This document shows, piece by piece, positions 60,190 through 64,000 of a DNA stretch of 64,000 nucleotides. Under the pieces are notes generated by a model. It was given only the letters and a program-made list of their open reading frames with translations, was not told the origin of the DNA and did not search any database. Made by a program: the position numbers and the translations under genes. The stretch is from the NCBI GenBank assembly GCA_937862815.1, contig CALMED010000024.1:104613-168612 (forward strand), read 5' to 3'. Every line of letters begins with the position of its first letter. The first letter of the stretch is position 1. The DNA is from an uncultured Chitinophagaceae bacterium (GTDB lineage Bacteria > Bacteroidota > Bacteroidia > Chitinophagales > Chitinophagaceae).

Positions 60190-62244
60190 TTAGCTGTCCA
60201 ACTGGTCTGTTTTGCGGATGCCGATGCGGTACAGCAGCAGTCCCATTGCAACAAAGAAAAGCGCCCCCAACAGGTAGTAACCATTGGCGGATAATCCGTC
60301 TACAAGCCGGTGTTCCAGGTTCAGCCGGCTGATGCCCTTGTTGGTGGATTCGAAGGCCGAGAGGAAAGCAATCACTACACCGGCCAATGCGCCCCCGGCT
60401 ACCAGGCCGGTGGCAAACAGGTTCCCTTTGCCCAGGTCTTCCTCTTCACCTGCATTCACGTCGCCGGCTTTACGTTTTTTCCATTCCACCAGGCCGCGAA
60501 CGGCACCGCCGGCAAAGATGGGCAGGGTGGTGGACAGCGGCAGGTAGAGTCCCACGGCAAAGCTGAGCGACTTGATCCCGCAGAGTTCCATGGTAATGGC
60601 AATGAATACACCCACCAGCACAAACTGCCAATCGAGGTTGAAGGAAAGAATGCCTTTGATGAGGGTGGCCATCAGGGTTCCCTGCGGCGCGGGGTACTTA
60701 TCGGTACCAATGGCGTGCGTGATACCCTGGGCCACCATGTCGGCCGTTGGTTTGTCGAGTATTTTGATGGTGGCGCCAATGGCGATGGACGATACCACGG
60801 CCCCCACAAAAAGAGCCAGCTGCTGGTAGCGGGGCGTGGCGCCCACGATATAACCCGTCTTCAGGTCCTGGGAGGTGGCTCCCGCGTTGGCTGCCGCGAT
60901 GCAGATCATGCTGCCCACCACCAGGGCCATGGGTTCATACACTTTTCCCGTCCATCCCACGGCAATAAAGATGAGGCAGGTGCCCATGAGCGTGGCAATG
61001 GTCATGCCGCTGATGGGGTTATTGGAAGAGCCGATGAGACCCACAATGCGGGAGGAAACCGTCACAAAAAAAGCGCCGAAAAGAATCACCAGTACACCCA
61101 GCAGCAGGCGGCTGAATACATTTTCGCCCGGTACGTTGGGCAGGACGGCCATCAGCAGCACCAGTCCCAGGCTACCAAATCCCACTACCTTGATGCTGAG
61201 GTCGCGTTCGGTGCGGCGGATGGCAGCGGCTTCGCCGGTTCCTTTTTTGAGCGATCCGATGCTGCTGCGGAACGACGAGACGATGGTGGGGATGGTTTTG
61301 ATGAGGGTGATAAACCCGCCGGCGGCCACCGCCCCGGCCCCGATCTGCCGCACATAAGCGCGGTAAATGGCCGCGGAATAATCGCTGAAACCGTGTGTCA
61401 CCGGATCCCATCCGCCGGGACCGCCGGTGGCCGTCAGGCTTTCCAGGTAACCCAGCTTCACCATCTGGGCGGCAATTACATCGGGGGGCACCAGGGTGGC
61501 CATCAGCGGGATAAAGCCAAACCAGGCCAGCACACCGCCGGCCACCAGCACGCCCGCAATTTTGGGACCGATGATGTACCCCACTCCCATGTATTCGGGG
61601 GTGATCTCACCACTCACCCGGGCTGAGGGGAAATATTTGTTCACCTGCTGGGTCATGTAATAGGGTGTTTCGGCAATCACATGCAGGATTTTCTGCAGGA
61701 AAGCGTAGAGAAACGCAAAGCCGAGACCGAGAAATGCGGTGCGGGCGAAGTTGCCTCCTTTCTCTCCCGCCTTCAATACGCTGCCACAGGCCGTTCCTTC
61801 CGGGTAGGGCAGGGTGCCGTGCTCTTTCACAATCAGGGATCGCCGCAGGGGGATCATCATGAGTGTTCCCAGGATACCCCCGAAGATGGCCAGGGTGAGG
61901 ATGGTGAAATAATTGAAGTAATCCGCGCTCTTGCTTTCGCTCAGGAACAGAAAGCCCGGCAGGGTGAACACCACCCCGGCGGCAATGCTCTCGCCGGCGC
62001 TGCCTGTGGTCTGGATGATGTTGTTTTCGAGAATGGTTGTCTTCAGGAACCAGCGCCCCAGCGTGATGGCAATAACGGCTATGGGGATGGAGGCGCTTAC
62101 CGTGAGGCCCGCTTTGAGGGCGAGGTACACGGTGGAAGCCCCGAAGATGATCCCGAAGGCGGCGCCCACCAGTACACTTTTGATGGTGAATTCGGGCATC
62201 CGGGAATCATCGGGCACAAAGGGGTGAAAGGGTTGTTCCGGCAT
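60190..62244 (-). CDS. OPT-family oligopeptide transporter
   Basis: A 684-residue inner-membrane protein with about fifteen membrane segments. Typical segments are FTIKSVLVGAAFGIIFGASTVYLALKAGLTVSASIP near the N-terminus, LPYPEGTACG, and TGYIVGATPRYQQLALFVGA. The family moves peptides or metal chelates driven by protons. The start MPEQPFHP at 62244 is chosen; the upstream extension is not protein-like and would include the region of the upstream hairpins. Confidence 0.88.
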   Translation of the reverse strand: MPEQPFHPFVPDDSRMPEFTIKSVLVGAAFGIIFGASTVYLALKAGLTVSASIPIAVIAITLGRWFLKTTILENNIIQTTGSAGESIAAGVVFTLPGFLFLSESKSADYFNYFTILTLAIFGGILGTLMMIPLRRSLIVKEHGTLPYPEGTACGSVLKAGEKGGNFARTAFLGLGFAFLYAFLQKILHVIAETPYYMTQQVNKYFPSARVSGEITPEYMGVGYIIGPKIAGVLVAGGVLAWFGFIPLMATLVPPDVIAAQMVKLGYLESLTATGGPGGWDPVTHGFSDYSAAIYRAYVRQIGAGAVAAGGFITLIKTIPTIVSSFRSSIGSLKKGTGEAAAIRRTERDLSIKVVGFGSLGLVLLMAVLPNVPGENVFSRLLLGVLVILFGAFFVTVSSRIVGLIGSSNNPISGMTIATLMGTCLIFIAVGWTGKVYEPMALVVGSMICIAAANAGATSQDLKTGYIVGATPRYQQLALFVGAVVSSIAIGATIKILDKPTADMVAQGITHAIGTDKYPAPQGTLMATLIKGILSFNLDWQFVLVGVFIAITMELCGIKSLSFAVGLYLPLSTTLPIFAGGAVRGLVEWKKRKAGDVNAGEEEDLGKGNLFATGLVAGGALAGVVIAFLSAFESTNKGISRLNLEHRLVDGLSANGYYLLGALFFVAMGLLLYRIGIRKTDQLDS

Positions 62245-62280
62245 GGCAGTTGGTTTTGTGTGGGGAAGATAAGAAAATAA

Positions 62281-62302
62281 AAAGAGGCTTCTCACGAAGC
62301 CT
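62281..62302 (-). terminator. Intrinsic terminator after the POT gene
   Basis: Minus strand: AGGCTTC/GAAGCCT stem with a GTGA loop, followed by CTTTTTATTTT. It separates the POT and OPT transcripts. Confidence 0.75.
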
Positions 62303-62329
62303 GTGCCAACACGGAGATGCGCAGAGCAG

Positions 62330-62373
62330 GGGTACACGGAGGGGTAGATGATACAACTCTACTCCGTGTACCC
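62330..62373. repeat. Long imperfect hairpin between POT and OPT genes
   Basis: GGGTACACGGAG (62330-62341) pairs perfectly with CTCCGTGTACCC (62362-62373), and TAGA/TCTA extends the stem inward after a small bulge. Flanking text repeats the same short words (CACGGAG, GCGCAGAG, CTCTTTGCGGG, TCTTTGCG), as in intergenic repeat elements of Bacteroidota. Confidence 0.45.
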
Positions 62374-62443
62374 TCCACTTCCGGGTGTCTCTTTGCGGGT
62401 CTTTTCTTTGCGATAGTCGCTTTTTCTGCGGCAGGCTGTGCCA

Positions 62444-64000
62444 TCAACGCACGCCGTGCATCATCTTCAGCAGCTTGCGGCTCAGCACAAAGAGGATCAA
62501 CGAAGCCACGCCGCTCATGACAATGAACAGCACAAAGAAGTCAAACAGGTTTTCCATCTTGTATCCCAGGAAGGAAGTGGGCTTTCCTGCTTCGGGGTAA
62601 AAGGAACTGAGGGTGCCGGCAAACTTGTTGGCCGTGGCATTGGCCAGGAACCACACGCCCATCAGCAGCGAGGCAAAACGCACGGGCGCGAGTTTGTTCA
62701 CCAGCGAAAGGCCGATGGGGGAGAGACAGAGTTCACCTACCGTGTGCAGGAAGTACAGGGCGATGAGCCACATCATGCTCACCTTCACGGCTCCGATGTC
62801 TTTCACGCCAATGGCAATCACTACGTAGCCCAGGGAGAGGAATAACAGCCCCATCGCCTGCTTGTAGGGCGATGCCGGTTCCAGGTTGCGTTGTCCCAGT
62901 TTGCCCCAGAGTTCGGCAAAGAGCGGTGCAAGGATCACGATGAAGATGGCATTCACGCTGTTATAAGTGGAAGCGGGAATTTCTTTGAGTTCAAACTGCT
63001 CGCCGCCCACGTACCCAGAAACAGTGAGGTAGGCCAGGCCGAGGCCCATGGCGCTGAACAGCCATTTGAACTCCCGGGCTATTTCCATGATGTTCTGCAA
63101 GACATAGTACAGCAGTAATGCCACCAGCGTGATGATCAGGTACAGGGTGCCGTAACTGGTGTTGATGTTCACGACCCGGTTCATCTGTTCGTCGGCAAAA
63201 AAGGTGAGCGAAGCGCCGGCCTGTTCAAAAGCGGCCCAGAAAAAGATCACGAAGAAGGCTGCCACGAAGATGACGATGATGCGCTCTTTTTCAATTTTCG
63301 ACAACGAACCGTCAGAGAGGATCAGTCCCGGCGCGGCAATGGAAACACTGAAGATGCAGGATCCGATCCAGTCCTGCCCCAGCAGAAAATGAAACAAAGC
63401 CACCAGCGCCACGGCAATTCCGGCCCAGATGCCGATGTTGCGGTTGCTGAAACCCGCGGCGGTTGCGTCGCTGGCCTGTTCGGTCTCCCGCTTTTTGTTG
63501 GCTACTGCACCCACGGCTTCGCCATCGGGTGTGACGAGGTATTTTTTCTTCATCAGCTCAAAAGACAGCACGCCCAGCAGCATGCCGATGCCTGCTGCGA
63601 GGAAGCCCCATTTGAAATCGGCGGGGTTGCCGGTATCGCCCAGGATGCCGCAAACGATGGGCGAGAAAAAGGCGCCCAGGTTGATGCCCATGTAAAACAG
63701 GGTGAAGGCGGCGTCGAGGCGCTTATCGCCCCGCGGGTACAACTGCCCCACCATGGTAGAGATGTTTGGTTTGAAGAAGCCGTTGCCGATGATGAGTCCG
63801 GTTAACCCCAGCCACATCAGCACAGTAGCCAGGTCGGCATCCTGGTAGTTGCTGGCGCTGAAAAACATGAGAAACTGGCCCAGGGCCATCATCAGCCCCC
63901 CGAAGAGGATGGAACGGCGGTTGCCCCAGCAACGGGCGGCCCCCCACCCCCCCCCCAGCCGGGGGGGGGAGCCCCCGCCCGCCCAGCGGCCGCCGCAAAT
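62444..64000 (-). CDS. POT-family peptide transporter (5' end missing, end corrupted)
   Basis: Proton-coupled peptide transporter of the MFS/POT family. The clear part from residue MMALGQF (63892) onward is 482 residues: FFKPNISTMVGQLYP, LFYMGINLGAFFSPIVCG (both POT motifs), FFWAAFEQAGASLTFFAD and GELCLSPIGLSLVNKLAPVR. Upstream, WGNRRSILFGG is still recognisable at about 63895-63928, but the last 70 bases are long C and G runs that stretch the frame with Gly/Pro codons. The true start lies outside the window. Confidence 0.85.
   Translation of the reverse strand: MCGGRWAGGGSPPRLGGGWGAARCWGNRRSILFGGLMMALGQFLMFFSASNYQDADLATVLMWLGLTGLIIGNGFFKPNISTMVGQLYPRGDKRLDAAFTLFYMGINLGAFFSPIVCGILGDTGNPADFKWGFLAAGIGMLLGVLSFELMKKKYLVTPDGEAVGAVANKKRETEQASDATAAGFSNRNIGIWAGIAVALVALFHFLLGQDWIGSCIFSVSIAAPGLILSDGSLSKIEKERIIVIFVAAFFVIFFWAAFEQAGASLTFFADEQMNRVVNINTSYGTLYLIITLVALLLYYVLQNIMEIAREFKWLFSAMGLGLAYLTVSGYVGGEQFELKEIPASTYNSVNAIFIVILAPLFAELWGKLGQRNLEPASPYKQAMGLLFLSLGYVVIAIGVKDIGAVKVSMMWLIALYFLHTVGELCLSPIGLSLVNKLAPVRFASLLMGVWFLANATANKFAGTLSSFYPEAGKPTSFLGYKMENLFDFFVLFIVMSGVASLILFVLSRKLLKMMHGVR

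Noticed and set aside
60310..61626. A 438-codon plus-strand frame opposite the OPT transporter
   Set aside because: The product is rich in His, Gly and Gln, as expected from reading membrane-protein codons backwards; no motif.
63941..63970. Poly-C/poly-G tract as a phase-variable contingency locus
   Set aside because: The tract sits at the window end inside a conserved part of the POT family where no such insertion is expected, so sequencing error is more likely.

Overview
The window is 64 kb of chromosome from a member of the Bacteroidota, most likely the Chitinophagales. The signs are the type IX secretion/gliding genes gldK-L-M-N and gldB, several Bacteroidota-specific families (DUF4271, DUF4783, DUF6089), TonB-dependent receptors, promoters of the TAnnTTTG type and almost no Shine-Dalgarno sequences. 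It is mostly ordinary chromosomal sequence with no phage, insertion sequence, CRISPR array or rRNA. One tRNA-Arg(CCG) gene and one cobalamin riboswitch are present. The right end (about 63.93-64.0 kb) looks like damaged contig-end sequence.

Layout. 1-3.3 kb: end of a carotenoid cluster (crtD-like, cruF, crtZ, lycopene cyclase) whose enzyme set suggests a monocyclic 1'-hydroxy carotenoid of the myxol/saproxanthin type. 3.2-11.4 kb: an outer-membrane protein, then a divalent-metal efflux operon whose RND pump and TolC channel are fused in one 1448-residue reading frame, and a BamA/TamA-type barrel. 11.5-17 kb: tRNA-Arg, MarC, a B12-riboswitch-controlled BtuB-like receptor and a second TonB receptor. 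17-24.3 kb: amino-acid permease with a PLP-dependent sulfur amino-acid enzyme, a TolC/HlyD pair, gpsA and a small XRE regulator. 24.4-34.7 kb: hemW, a divergent Omp85-like protein, DUF4271, hemD, then the T9SS operon gldK-L-M-N. 35-44.6 kb: uvrC, a sigma factor with an envelope-spanning partner, a haem-type TonB receptor with a PepSY protein, and gpmI. 44.7-53.7 kb: DUF4783-nadC-SUI1, apaG, a fatty acid desaturase, gldB, nadE and serS. 54-64 kb: an M43 metalloprotease, AlkB, a DUF1800/DUF1501 pair, a glycosyltransferase, an OPT transporter and a truncated POT transporter.

How they work together. NAD synthesis (nadC, nadE), haem synthesis and delivery (hemD, hemW), haem/iron uptake and B12 uptake supply cofactors. 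gldB and gldKLMN belong to secretion and gliding. Metal efflux, Omp85-like and TonB proteins make this region rich in envelope functions.

Less obvious signals. Many genes have a -7 box that ends only 3-6 nt before the start codon, which predicts leaderless mRNAs. A 93-codon open frame without a start codon lies hidden on the minus strand between nadE and the next gene. A promoter followed closely by a terminator opposite the 3' end of uvrC predicts a small RNA of about 60 nt. A 38-residue single-pass membrane protein is possible before the XRE regulator. Two further intergenic stretches carry protein-like but broken frames.
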